From positions 8,385,736 through 8,449,735 of the forward strand of contig OY783192.1 of assembly GCA_963678675.1 (NCBI GenBank): a stretch of 64,000 bases of DNA. Reading direction: 5' to 3'. A model generated the notes under the pieces. It searched no databases. It was not told the DNA's origin and saw nothing but the letters and a program-made list of their open reading frames with translations. Made by a program: the position numbers and the translations under genes. Below, in pieces: positions 1 to 9,630 of the stretch. This DNA comes from Xiphydria camelus. Its lineage: Eukaryota > Arthropoda > Insecta > Hymenoptera > Xiphydriidae. The stretch's first letter is position 1. Each line of letters begins with the position of its first letter.

Positions 1-59
1 CCGCGACCTTTGACCTCTTATATGTTACGAAGCTCCAGTGCGTCAGTGGCGTAACTTTC

Positions 60-345
60 AGGCATATATTGGTACATCATAATAAGCAGTTTAAAAAAAA
101 AAATTCAGTGAGCTCGATTTTTAGAAGATATTGCATGATTTTCAAGCTAAATGTCCTGGACAGAGTAGCTATGGATTTGCGAGGTATTTCTGACTATGAT
201 ACTATTAAACGGTTTGAAGTATTGTGTCGAATTCAGTTTATCACGAGACAGAACAGCGACCGATAGCAGAGTTAAGAGAGAATAAACTAAATGCGCTTTG
301 AATTAAACAGGTTGGTTAATACTTGACGGTAGGTTATAAATTAAC
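60..345. repeat. Dispersed repeat fragment; includes left copy of a 114-bp direct repeat
   Basis: This AT-rich stretch resembles the loop of the foldback at 19556-19905: both share an ACTATTAAAC word and the run AGAGTTAAGAGAGA followed by a TAAACTAAATGCGCTTT word. Positions 226-339 are repeated base for base at 2953-3066, on the far side of the transposase gene. The short open frame at 69-266 has no recognisable motif and is unlikely to be a gene. Confidence 0.7.
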
Positions 346-386
346 AGTTTCTCCGCTCATTATCTCTCGTTAGAATAGCAGTCCTA

Positions 387-419
387 AATTGAAGCATTGG
401 GTGCAACAAGGGCGTTAGG
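387..419 (+). repeat. Left terminal inverted repeat
   Basis: Perfect 33-bp inverted match to 3088-3120. The core word GGGTGCAACAAGGGCG occurs again, inverted, at 611-627, so 398-627 on its own has the shape of a 230-bp MITE. Confidence 0.85.
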
Positions 420-717
420 TGAAAAACGCTGATCTGAGATATTCAAGTTTGAAATGTTGAAACATTTGTGATTTACAAAGTAGAAATACTATTGCGCTAT
501 TTTCTCTGTTTGGTATATTTAAGAATATTATATTATTGTTTTCTACTTTTACTTTTGTTTAAATTCGAGTATACCTGCCCTTAATAATTGTTTTTAATAA
601 AAGTACCATCCGCCCTTGTTGCACCCAACTGTAAGTAGCAAGCTGTAATAGTTGTATTAAGGTAATATGAAAAAAAAACTATTGTTTCTTTGTAAATTTA
701 TTGATTACATAATTATT

Positions 718-2860
718 TTAATACTGCTCCCATTCGCTAGATTCATTAGAATAATCGGAACACACGCCCTCCTCCATTTCTGCTAAGGTAGGCTTACGAG
801 ATGATCCAGGTCTAGTTTTTAGTTCACCTTCGAAGGATATCACGTTTTTTAACCACGCGGCATTCTGAGGTTTCAGGAAGGGGAGTAGAGATAGCACATC
901 TTTCTTTTTGACATCTTTAATACCAGGACGATCCACCGGTTGAAGGGCTAAGTGTTGCTTATTTTGTGGGGCATTGTTTTTCTTAAAAATAAAGTTCCTA
1001 CCACATGTAGTATAAAATCTCGAAGGTGTTAATATGCCAGTAGGTTTATACCTAATTCGTACGTATTGCTGAATAGCAAAACGGTCATTTTTGCAAATGG
1101 GATTTTTTGAGAAAAAACACTTCAATCCTTTGTTCCAGTCCTGAATTAGGTAATTTGCCATATGCACATTAAATGGACTCGGGTTTGTCCGGGCTGAAGA
1201 AATGATATTTAAATATTGCTCGGTTGTTTCGATGGTTTCTAGCGATTTTAAATGAACACTGTAACGTGCTATGTTTCTATCGCACTGATTATAAGAGTGG
1301 CCGCGGACTGGAAATATGTGCTCGATGGTTACGTTCAAACTTTTCGCTAACCATGTGGAAAACATAACTATTGTAATGTTTTTATTTTGCCCTCCACAGG
1401 CGTCGGAGAAAAATATTATTTTTTTTAGCTCAGGAAAATCCGTTAGCTTTTCGCTGATAAAGTGGTATATAAAAGAACATACCGTATTAGGCCCTTTTTT
1501 TGAATCCCCTTCTAAAAAACAATAAAAGGAACTTCACCCATCATTGTGACAATGAACGTTAAAGTTATACACCCAGAGCAATCTCTTGTAGAACTGTGAA
1601 GTTATATTCAATTTCGGTAGAGCCAAATTCTGTGCATAGTCAAACTCCACAATAAGTGTATCACTGCTGGCATTATCTTTAACAGTTTCGAGGTACGCTT
1701 TCTTTAACTTATTATAAGCTTCTACCTTTTTCAAATGCAAGCAATACTGTGTTTTGCACGTATCTTCGGCATTAGCTTCTAATAAAATTTTGCATCTTGT
1801 GCAATAGTCGCAAACGTCAGTTCTAGGTTGTCGAAAAGAATATATGCTATTTTCGCGAAAATATCTGTGGTATGTATTGTAAGTCATTTTTAAAATAGTA
1901 TTTGTCTGCTCCAAGTAATACTGCTTAAAGTGAATGTAAAGTTTTTTAATATTTAAGTCGGGATTTTCGAAATATTTTCTCTCAGTAGTTCGTCCGTAGT
2001 GCACTCCTTTATTTGGATACATAGCCCAGTGTTGTTTCATCAGCTTGTGAATATTTTCAGTAATTTTTCTAGGACGATTGTCGTGTTTTCCTCTTTTATC
2101 GCTTACTGGTTCTCCTGCAAAGAAACCCAAAATAATTAATTTAGAACATAACTCTTGACAGCTGAACATTAAGATTATTATTATAGAAAAGGGTACGTTT
2201 GTATTAAAAAAATAACTTGCACTTGTACTTCAAATTATCAACAAAGAAGAGCTTTTACTTATTTGTGTTTTCTCAAATGAAAATTTTATCGAAATACAAG
2301 CTGTCACACTTTAAATACCACTCCCTGTATATTAATAGTACCAAATACACGTGTTTGTTACCTGTTACTTTGAAATGCTGAATTCTTCTTAGACGTTTCT
2401 CTGATATTTGTATTAAAGTCAAAAGGAATTTTCTACATACTGAAACCTTCATCCCTTGTATTGTTAAGTAGTAATTCCACTGATTGTCTCGTTTAAGTTT
2501 AGCAGCCACATTCTCTTGAACTTTGGCAATTTTTTCCAAACAAGCCAGTAAAAATGTATCTTGTTGTAGTTTATCACCGATCCTCCAAAATGAAGAGAAT
2601 ACCTCACTTTGATCATTCCTTGTAATATTATGGGCACATTTTTTTACACAGCATTGCTTTATATGTTTAAAACACTTGCTATCGACATTTTTACCACGCA
2701 CTGACTTATAAGCTTCACCACAAGCCCTTTTTCTCTTCCGAATGTTTCTTTTCCAATTTTCAGGCTTCTTCTCTTTCTTTTTTCCTTGTTTTTTAGGCGG
2801 AATGTATTCATCTTCTAATTCTTCAACACTACAATCACTCGAACTACTCGCAGTTGACAT
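718..2860 (-). pseudogene. Spliced transposase gene (SDxCGGQN / RGHS..CDR family) with one in-frame stop
   Basis: Two exons read on the minus strand. Exon 1 (2860-2362) starts MSTASSSSDC, with an acidic then Lys-rich N-terminus and a Cys/His region near residues 60-80. The intron (2361-2115) has a GT donor and a TTTCTTTGCAG acceptor and joins in frame. Exon 2 (2114-718) holds a Cys-rich YCTRC block, then EFDYAQNLALP, FFSDACGGQNKN and FPVRGHSYNQCDRN. These are the conserved, probably catalytic, blocks of a transposase family widespread in arthropods and usually annotated only as uncharacterised proteins. About 631 codons in all. A single TGA at 1534-1536 interrupts the frame between the first and second Asp blocks, and sense reading resumes in the same frame after it. 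The rest is open, so the copy is recently inactivated, or the stop is a sequencing error. Confidence 0.75.
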
Positions 2861-2952
2861 GTTTTTCGTTAAAAATTGTTAAAACTGATAGGTCTTGTGA
2901 CAGACAGGTAATAATGCACTTCCAAGTGACGTTTGCGCGGTGGGTGCAACAA

Positions 2953-3066
2953 GTCGAATTCAGTTTATCACGAGACAGAACAGCGACCGATAGCAGAGTT
3001 AAGAGAGAATAAACTAAATGCGCTTTGAATTAAACAGGTTGGTTAATACTTGACGGTAGGTTATAA
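2953..3066. repeat. Right copy of 114-bp direct repeat
   Basis: Identical to 226-339 over 114 bases. It starts exactly where the internal copy of the terminal word ends, which suggests a recent rearrangement or nested insertion rather than independent arrival. Confidence 0.85.
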
Positions 3067-3087
3067 TATTAAAAAGGGCGTTATAAG

Positions 3088-3120
3088 CCTAACGCCCTTG
3101 TTGCACCCAATGCTTCAATT
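3088..3120 (-). repeat. Right terminal inverted repeat
   Basis: Reverse complement of 387-419 with no mismatch. A 13-bp version of the same word (TGGGTGCAACAAG) stands at 2941-2953, directly against the 114-bp direct repeat. Confidence 0.85.
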
Positions 3121-3201
3121 AGTATAGAAAATATTCGAATTTACCGGCTATAAAATAAAGTAACCCTTGAAGAGGTTATACGGGCTTTGATGAACGAGTT
3201 A

Positions 3202-3703
3202 TATACAGGGTGTAACAGAGTAAGTGCTACAACGTGAAACTGTAGATTCCTTGTGAAAAAAGAAAAAGATTTTTCCTCTTACAAAAATGTTCTGCGGGCT
3301 TTCGTTTTCGATATATAGGATGTCAAAGTTTTGAAAAAAAAATCGTTTTCTTTAAACCTAGAACTATTTTTATCAGGTTTGAGTGTTGACACCTAATGAG
3401 TGTTTCCACTGTGCCAAATCTGATAAAAATAGTTCGTGGTTTAAAGAAAAACGTTTTTTTTTCTCAAAACGTTGACATCATGTAGGGTAAAACGGGGTGA
3501 GTTGGCGAATGAAGTCGGCCCCTCGTTTCCATTACTTTCCATAGAAACGAGGGGCCAACTTCATTCGCCAACTCACCCTGTTTTACCCTATATCGAAAAC
3601 GACAGCCTGCAGAAAATTTTTGTAAGAGGAAAAATCTTTTTCTTCTTTCACAAGGAATCTACAGTTTCACGTTGTAACACTTACTCTGTTACACCCTGTA
3701 TAT
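3202..3703. mobile_element. Foldback element with ATACAGGGTGT termini
   Basis: The outer arms are inverted copies, starting ATATACAGGGTGTAACAGAG on the left and ending ACACCCTGTATAT on the right, about 200 bp each with few differences. No coding capacity beyond chance frames. The right arm is interrupted by a second, smaller palindrome (3485-3588). The CAGGGTG terminal word recurs in the elements at 4735 and 29996. Confidence 0.85.
3485..3588. mobile_element. 104-bp palindromic MITE nested in the foldback, TA flanks
   Basis: The ends are GGGTAAAACGGGG and CCTGTTTTACCC, the arms pair almost throughout, and TA lies on both sides (3483-3484 and 3589-3590). The left arm of the host foldback (about 3305-3336) shows the matching uninterrupted sequence, so this is a later insertion. 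Confidence 0.8.
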
Positions 3704-4119
3704 CACGGTGATACTAATTACTAAGGATCGTTAATCAGAATTCCGACCATCGCACACTGGTTCCGAAATAGGTCAAAAGTCCATAATATTCATAACTGCT
3801 TACTATGATGCTAAACTCAGGATACATACATTTTTTGGTTTAAGTTATAGTTTGAAGCATGCCTTTGATTATTATATAACATTTTACATACCATTCTTGT
3901 CCCATTTTAATTTATTGAACTTTTACGGTTTCGCAGTCTTATTGTTACGAAATCAGTTTTCTCTATTTAAAACAATTTGCTTGGTTTCAGGTACGTTTTA
4001 TGAGTGTACATTTTCAAGAATGCATATTTTTGAATAATACTAGGTACCTGTATAATACCTATATATTTTTTAATTATTAAGCTGCTTTTGACTTTTATTG
4101 TAAGCATTAGGGAAACGTG
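3704..4119. other. AT-rich stretch without recognised features
   Basis: Unique-looking AT-rich DNA. Short open frames at 3852-4037 and 4088-4297 are rich in Phe, Leu and Ile, lack motifs and fit chance translation of T-rich sequence. Confidence 0.5.
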
Positions 4120-4380
4120 CTTTTTGTTAAATTATTTTTTCCTCACTCATGCCCATTTCAAGGCCTTTTCCAGCCTATTTTTAGACCGTAAGATGGCGTT
4201 TTTCCCGCGTGACACCGAGCGCCCGTGTGGAAATGTTCATTGGGCCCCAATTGGGCAGCCCAATCAGTGCCCAATTGGGCTTTCGTTGGGCTTGTAACGC
4301 TCCGCCCTACCTATGCCCAATTTGGGCCGCCCAATTGGGCCCCAATTGGGCAACCCTATTTATGCCCAATCAACCTGAAA
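4120..4380. repeat. Left arm of a long-range inverted pair, with CCCAATTGGGC repeats
   Basis: Contains at least seven near copies of CCCAATTGGGC or its halves next to the word CGCCCGTGTGGAAAT. The same words occur in inverted order at 14335-14560, including TTTTTTC..CTCAC followed by ATGCCCATTTC further out. The sub-terminal motif clusters resemble the ends of a non-autonomous DNA element. A remnant of an element spanning both arms is possible but not shown. Confidence 0.6.
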
Positions 4381-4734
4381 TGTTACTTTTAATGAATAAT
4401 AAGATTAATAATGAATAATAAGATTAATAATAATTAATAAGATTTTATATTTTTTCATAAAATGTACAGAAGTAAAATATAAACGTATTCAAGCGGAACA
4501 ATGATTGATACAAATCATAAGCGCGGGTTTCCTTAGTTTTTCATAAGTACAATTTAAGAATTTTCTATTTTCATATTTTATAGATTTATATGCAAGGGGG
4601 ATTAGGGTGCGATTAATAATGTAAAAGGCCAAGGCCATACAGTAAGGAATAATAATAATATAAACGTATTCTTCAGTTTTTAGGGCTCTATCATACACTA
4701 TATACACTACACTACATATACTATATTTATTTAA
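4381..4734. other. AT-rich spacer
   Basis: Contains a short tandem of AATAATAAGATTAAT-like words (4390-4440), then unremarkable AT-rich DNA. No coding signal. Confidence 0.5.
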
Positions 4735-5441
4735 ATATACAGGGTGTTACTTAATGATAGGCCGTAATTGCAAGGGCACATTACTGAATCTATTTCCAGT
4801 AGAAAAGTTCATATTGACATGTGTCCTAAAATGTCTAATTTTCAAGATGCAGGACGTCAAAATTAAAAAAAAACGGTTTTTTAATAATATCTCAAAGATC
4901 CTTGTGCCGATTTTGTTGACATTTAGCACTGTTGTTTAGTATAATAAGATGCTAAGTTAACACTAACTAGAAGATAATTATGAGTTCCAGTGGCGTTCCG
5001 GGGGACAGTCTCACGAATAATATCTTTTTTCCTCAAAAACGAAGTAAGGTACAAAATAATGTGAAGAGACAAAAAAGTTGTATTTTTAGCTGCTTAATCT
5101 GAAAAAAATATAAAATTTTTTAAAAAGTCAGTGGTGTACACTTTTTTTGTCAATATTATTCGTGAGATTGTCCCCCGGGACGCCACTGGAACTCATAATT
5201 ATCTTCTAGTTAGTGGTAACTTAGCGTCTTATTACAATTAACAACAGTGCCAAATGTCAACAAAATCGGCACGAGGATTGTTGAGATATTATTAAAGTAC
5301 CGATTTTTTTTAAAACTGACGTCCTGTATCTTGAAAACCAGACATTTTAGGACACATGTTAATATGAACTTTTCTACTGGAAATTGATTCAGTAATGTGC
5401 CCTTGCAATTACGGCCTATCATTAAGTAACACCCTGTATAT
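4735..5441. mobile_element. Foldback element with TATACAGGGTGTTAC termini
   Basis: Arms of about 250 bp, 4735-4985 and 5195-5441, are inverted copies. Nearer the centre is a second inverted pair that starts GAGTTCCAGTGGCG and contains GTCTCACGAATAAT or its variant. Matching reading frames on both strands are a product of the palindrome, not genes. Confidence 0.85.
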
Positions 5442-5496
5442 ATACTATGCAAAAAAAAACAAGCTCGAAGTCGTGAGCCGACCAAGCAAGCTAAAA

Positions 5497-5707
5497 ATGG
5501 CGCGTTGCCACGAGTCGACTCAAGTCGAACGATTTGGTAGTTCGACCGTATAGTCGACTTAAAATTTCTTTGTTATTAGTCGAATCGCATGAAGTCGCAA
5601 GACGAGCTACTTCGTTCGATTCGACTAATAACAAAGAAATTTTAAGTCGACTATACGGTCGAACTACCAAGTCGTTCGACTTGAGTCGACTCGTGGCAAC
5701 GCGCTTT
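5497..5707. repeat. Near-perfect 210-bp palindrome rich in GTCGAC words
   Basis: The left half (GCGCGTTGCCACGAGTCGAC...) is the reverse complement of the right half (...GTCGACTCGTGGCAACGCGC). It also contains ATTCGACTAATAACAAAG and its inverse, with a loop of about 25 bp near 5600. Looks like a foldback MITE. No target duplication is evident. Confidence 0.8.
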
Positions 5708-5719
5708 AAGAGACTAAAA

Positions 5720-5960
5720 ACTACTCGCTGCAGCTACTCGTTCTCGCGCCGTCGTCTGTCGTATTCTCGCCCCCGGCATTGCCACCTCGGCTTCACGGAT
5801 GCCACGCTCCGCGTTGGACTTCCCTGCCTTCTCGTCGTCCTCCATCCCAGTCCCTTGCGTAAGCCAAAGCCGATCCAATGGCCTCGATGGCTGCCTTCTC
5901 TGAAGAAGGGGCTTCCTTGCTGCTCCTTCGAGTTACGGCATCTGACAAAAAACATTACAA
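5720..5960 (-). other. GC-rich island, possible exon relic, unassigned
   Basis: The base composition is much more GC-rich than the surroundings. On the minus strand a polypyrimidine tract followed by TTTTTTGTCAG gives a plausible splice acceptor near 5947, and all three frames stay mostly open after it, so the reading frame cannot be chosen. One frame gives a fragment containing SSEKAAIEAIGSALAYA, which reads like real protein, but I recognise no family. May be a fragment of a host gene or of a transposon. Confidence 0.25.
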
Positions 5961-6119
5961 AATGATGTATCGCAATCATTACTTTGAAAGGTTTTTACCT
6001 CGTAAATATATTTCAAAAACAATAATTTACATGAAAAAATATTAATCACGCTCACCTATTATACACCGATGGAGCCTGAACTCTTTAAGGAGAAATTTGC
6101 TAGACTAAAATTTGTAATA

Positions 6120-7565
6120 TATGGACGTGCGTCACTTTAAATGGATGACAATTTTCATCCTTCAACATCCTCCTAACCGTGGGCATGCTGATTCTAACCT
6201 CTGTTGCCACAGCTCGAATACTCGTTCGAGGGTTATTCCTTATTCTTTCTAGCACAGAGCATCGATATTTTGCTGCACCTGTATTCTTCTGGGACTTCCT
6301 AAAATAATTATAAAAACCCTATATAATTCAGACCTGACAAATACAATCTTATCGCGCTATACCTTATCAAGGAGATCTTTCGACGTGATGATTCCAAACG
6401 TTTTTATCGAGAAATATTTATATATTTCTAACATACGGTAGTGTTCACGAATATTGTAAAATATCGCAGGAATGTTACAGAAATGTTACTTGCAAAAACG
6501 TGCTTTGTGGGGTTTAAATGATGGTATTTTGTAATTTCCATCGTTATACCAGAGGCGAAGAAGAGATGAAATAGAAGTGAGGTACATGTATACTTCACGT
6601 TTGACAGGTCGGTATATAAATTGGAACTTGTGATAGTATAATACGAAAGAGGAAATATATCGATAAAGAAAAAATAATAATAAAGTAGTTACTCCATTAT
6701 TGTAATCCAATTCCATTGTGTATCCCTTATTTTTCTGCCACGACTTTGATTGTTGATAGTGAAGAAAAATCAAATTTATTGGTTGATCCATCCACTATCA
6801 ACAATCAAAGTCGTGGCAGAAAAATAAGGGATCCAATGGAATTAGATTACAATAATGGAGTAACTATTTTATTATTTTTTCTTTATCGATATATTTCCTC
6901 TTTCGTATTATACTATCACAAGTTCCAATTTATATACCGACCTGTCAAACGTGAAGTGTATATGTACCTCACTTTTATTTCAAATCTTCTTCGCTTCTGG
7001 TGTAACGATGGAAATTATATTATAAAATATCATCATTTACACCCCACAAAGCACGTTTTTGCAAGTAACTTTTCTGTAACATTCCTGCGATATTTTACAA
7101 TATTCGTGAACACTACCGTATGTTAGAAATATATATTTCTCGATAAAAACGTTTTGGAATCATTATGTCGAAAGATCGCCTCGATAAGGTACAGCTCGAT
7201 AAGATTGTATTTGTCAAGGCTGAATTATATATTGTTTTTATAATTATTTTAGGAAGTCCCAGAAGAATACAGGTGCAGCAAAATATCGAGGCTGTGCTAG
7301 AAAGAATAAGGAATAGCCCTCGAATGAATATTCGGGCTATGGCAACAGAGGTTAGAATCAGCAAGTCTACGATTGGAAGGATATTGAAGGATGAAAATTT
7401 TCATCCATTCAAAGTGACGCACGTCCATGCACTCCAGGCAGCAGATCCAGCTCGCCAAATGAACTAATCCAACTGGTTCTTGGAACAACAAGTGGATCAT
7501 CCCTCGTTCGAAAGAAATCCCCTCGGGTTCGCATTCGATTTAGAATCCTGGATAGAATTGAGCAG
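6120..7565. mobile_element. Head-to-head pair of Tc1/mariner-like relics
   Basis: Positions 6123-6795 are an inverted copy of 6797-7460, forming a palindrome about 1.3 kb long centred near 6796. Each arm holds a 5' non-coding part (words GACAGGTCGGTATATAAATT and GGAAATATATCGATAAAG), then the N-terminal half of a transposase. The arms differ by scattered substitutions. Downstream of the right arm (7465-7565) the expected catalytic domain is replaced by unrelated sequence ending near AACAAATTATAAATAAC. Confidence 0.75.
7249..7565 (+). pseudogene. Tc1/mariner-like transposase, N-terminal helix-turn-helix only
   Basis: The translation contains VQQNIEAVLERIRNSPR, then MATEVRISKSTIGRILKDE (a helix-turn-helix with the ISKSTVxRILK pattern), VTHVHALQAADPARQMN and, after an in-frame TAA, SNWFLEQQVDHPSF. 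This is the DNA-binding half of a large insect Tc1/mariner-like family. The copies at 17.3 and 51.5 kb add FTDES-type catalytic sequence that is absent here. About 100 residues survive of a protein normally about 350 long. Confidence 0.7.
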
Positions 7566-7689
7566 CATTATTTCTGTAACAAATTATAAATAACACAATT
7601 ATATCCAGCACATTTCACTATTTAAAATATACCGAACTTACTCTACATACAAATTAAGAAACTATATTAATCTGAGTTAACCTTTCTAT

Positions 7690-8664
7690 AGATAATAACG
7701 ACAGAATTATTAAAAATGATATATCTCCTCTTTACTATCACAAGTTTCAATGTATATACCGACCTGTCAAACGTGAAGTGTACATGTACCTCACTTCTAT
7801 TTCATCTCTTCTTCGCCTTGGATGTAAAGATGGAAATTATAAAATATCATCATTTACACCTCAAGAAGTACGTTTTTGCAAGTAACTTTTCTGTAACATT
7901 CCTGCAATACTTTACAATATTCGTGAACACTACCGTATATTATAAATATATATTTATCGATAAAAACGTTTCGGAATTATTATGTCGAAAGATCTCGATA
8001 AGATACAGCTCGATAAGATTATACTTGCTCGGGCTGAATTATATGGGGTTTTTATAATTATTTTAAGAAGTCCCAGAAGAATACAGGTGCAGCAAAATAT
8101 CGATGCTGTGATAGAAAGAATAAGGAATAACCCTCGAACGCTAATCGGTATCAGTGATTCCCAATTGACCGTCGTTACACCAGAGACGAAGAAGAGATGA
8201 AATAGAAGTGAGGTACGTGTACACTTCAGGTTTGACAGGTCGTGTATAAATTGGAACTTATGATAGTACGAAAGAGGAAATATATCGATAGAGAAAAAAT
8301 AATGATAAAGTAATTACTTGATTATTGTGATCCAATTCCATCGCATCTCCTATTTTTCTGCCACGGCTTGTTGATGAAGAAGAAAAACTATTGATTTGTC
8401 CCGTGCTCGCATGACGCTGAAAACAAAAAATAGAATATTCACAAAGATATATGTCCTTCATAGGCAATCAAAGTGAGTTTAGAATGGTCTGATAGAAAGT
8501 AACTTATCTGATGGCAATTCTTCTGAGATGCTGCCGTCTCCTTTCCTGCTCTGTGTGCACAGGCATCCAGAGAAAAGTAGCACTGCATCCGTTCACTATC
8601 ACGATTCACGATTATTAAAAAAAAATACAAACGATTTGCAAATTACACGGAGCGTCTGTCACAT
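7690..8664. mobile_element. Further copies of the Tc1/mariner-like unit and its companion segment D
   Basis: Positions 7715-8140 repeat the right arm of the previous pair, with the transposase N-terminus (RIQVQQNIDAVIERIRNNPR) cut off at about 8140. Positions 8155-8400 are an inverted piece of the 5' non-coding part. Positions 8405-8664 are segment D, which begins near CCGTGCTCGCATGACGCTG and ends near TCACATTCACCACTATT. It recurs at 20085, 24075, 42165 and 52700. Confidence 0.65.
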
Positions 8665-8672
8665 TCACCACT

Positions 8673-8757
8673 ATTCGCCAGGGCCGTCCCGAAAAAAGGG
8701 GACGCTTTCAGCCTCTCTCCAGGGCCGTCCTCTTTCCCCGGGACGGCCCTGGCGAAT
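8673..8757. repeat. Short GC-rich palindrome
   Basis: ATTCGCCAGGGCCGTCCCG at the left pairs with CGGGACGGCCCTGGCGAAT at the right, with a 45-bp loop that contains another copy of AGGGCCGTCC. MITE-like hairpin. Confidence 0.75.
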
Positions 8758-9014
8758 TTCTAAACATAAAAATAGCCGTAGCGCCTAAACTAAAATAGCT
8801 AGAAAAAAAAGTCATAAAGCAAAGGTTAGAATGTTATTATCTACAACTTTTATTAAGGTCATTTTGTCAAAAAAAATAATAATAAAATAATAAAAAAGCC
8901 TTTTGATTCAGTACTCTGGAGACTACCCTTAAACAGCCCTGAAAAAATCACCCTACCCTCGTCGATTTTTTTGCGGCATAGGTAAAAATGGATAAGTGCC
9001 TTGGACTAAGTGAT
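8758..9014. other. AT-rich spacer
   Basis: No gene, palindrome or clear repeat visible. Confidence 0.45.
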
Positions 9015-9135
9015 TAGGTACCTCAGTTGGGGCCAGATTGGGGTACCCAATGTAGCCCCAACTAAACGCTAATACTATATCGTATCACCTGACCCAAATT
9101 TCAGTCACTAAAAGTTCGGAATAGATTTCAATTTT
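9015..9135 (+). repeat. 110-bp repeat flanking the retrotransposon (left copy)
   Basis: About 90 percent identical, in direct orientation, to 14137-14255. Carries AGTTGGGGCC and its inverse GGCCCCAACT-like word around ACCCAATGTAG, then AAAAGTTCGGAATA. The AGTTGGGGCC word also appears at 61085. Confidence 0.7.
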
Positions 9136-9254
9136 ATTTATTCTGTAATAGAAATGGCCAATTTATCGTTATATATATCTTACTCCACTCAATTTGAAAA
9201 ATGCTGTAAAGATTATTAAAAACGCAATTATCAAAGAATCAAATATATTATATA

Positions 9255-9600
9255 TGTAAATTTCGAAATCAGAAATTTAACCAGGAGATTGATTTAGGTT
9301 GTAGAACTCAGACAATGTAAGATGTAGTTGCTGAAAACTATATTACAATTATTTACAGAGTCTTACGCACTAAACATAACCATAAACCTACAGTTTAACA
9401 CCTACCTAAATCAATACAATTGTCGTTAATTTGCGAAAGTTATTGACGATCGGATGTATCTTAGTTAGGCTTATCACGATGTTTACAGCTCGGAGCCAAC
9501 TAATGTACTGCCCTCTCCGTTGAGGAGTAACTCATGTGTTGGTCGCCCGAACGCTAGTGTCGCGCGACTAAGTTTTGGCGCTAAGCGGTTAAAACTTACA
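9255..9600 (-). repeat. 3' LTR of the gypsy element
   Basis: 346 bp, starting TGTAAATTTCGAAATC and ending TTAAAACTTACA in plus-strand reading. Nearly identical to 13689-14033. The polypurine tract lies directly against its inner end. Confidence 0.95.
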
Positions 9601-9613
9601 TCCCCCCCTTTTT
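9601..9613 (-). promoter_or_regulatory. Polypurine tract (plus-strand primer)
   Basis: AAAAAGGGGGGGA on the element's coding strand, directly adjoining the 3' LTR that begins TGTAAG. Typical plus-strand priming site of LTR retrotransposons. Confidence 0.85.
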
Positions 9614-9630
9614 AGTCAGAGGGTGAAGCC

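Larger units (their letters stand above)
387..3120 (-). mobile_element. DNA transposon with 33-bp terminal inverted repeats and a spliced transposase gene
   Basis: Positions 387-419 and 3088-3120 are perfect 33-bp inverted repeats that contain the word GGGTGCAACAAGGGCG. The only long reading frames inside run on the minus strand and form one transposase gene (718-2860). Partial extra copies of the terminal word lie at 611-627 and 2941-2953, so the ends look duplicated or nested. I could not identify a clean target duplication. The superfamily is uncertain. The transposase has three conserved Asp-containing blocks, which would suit a DDD-type group such as Sola, but that is inference. Confidence 0.75.

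Noticed and set aside
1505..1532. A 26-base intron between the two exon-2 parts of the transposase
   Set aside because: Too short to splice. The frame is the same on both sides, so one TGA stop explains the break better.
4747..5485. Similar short proteins on opposite strands (NCKGTLLN... in both arms)
   Set aside because: They are mirror translations of the palindrome arms.
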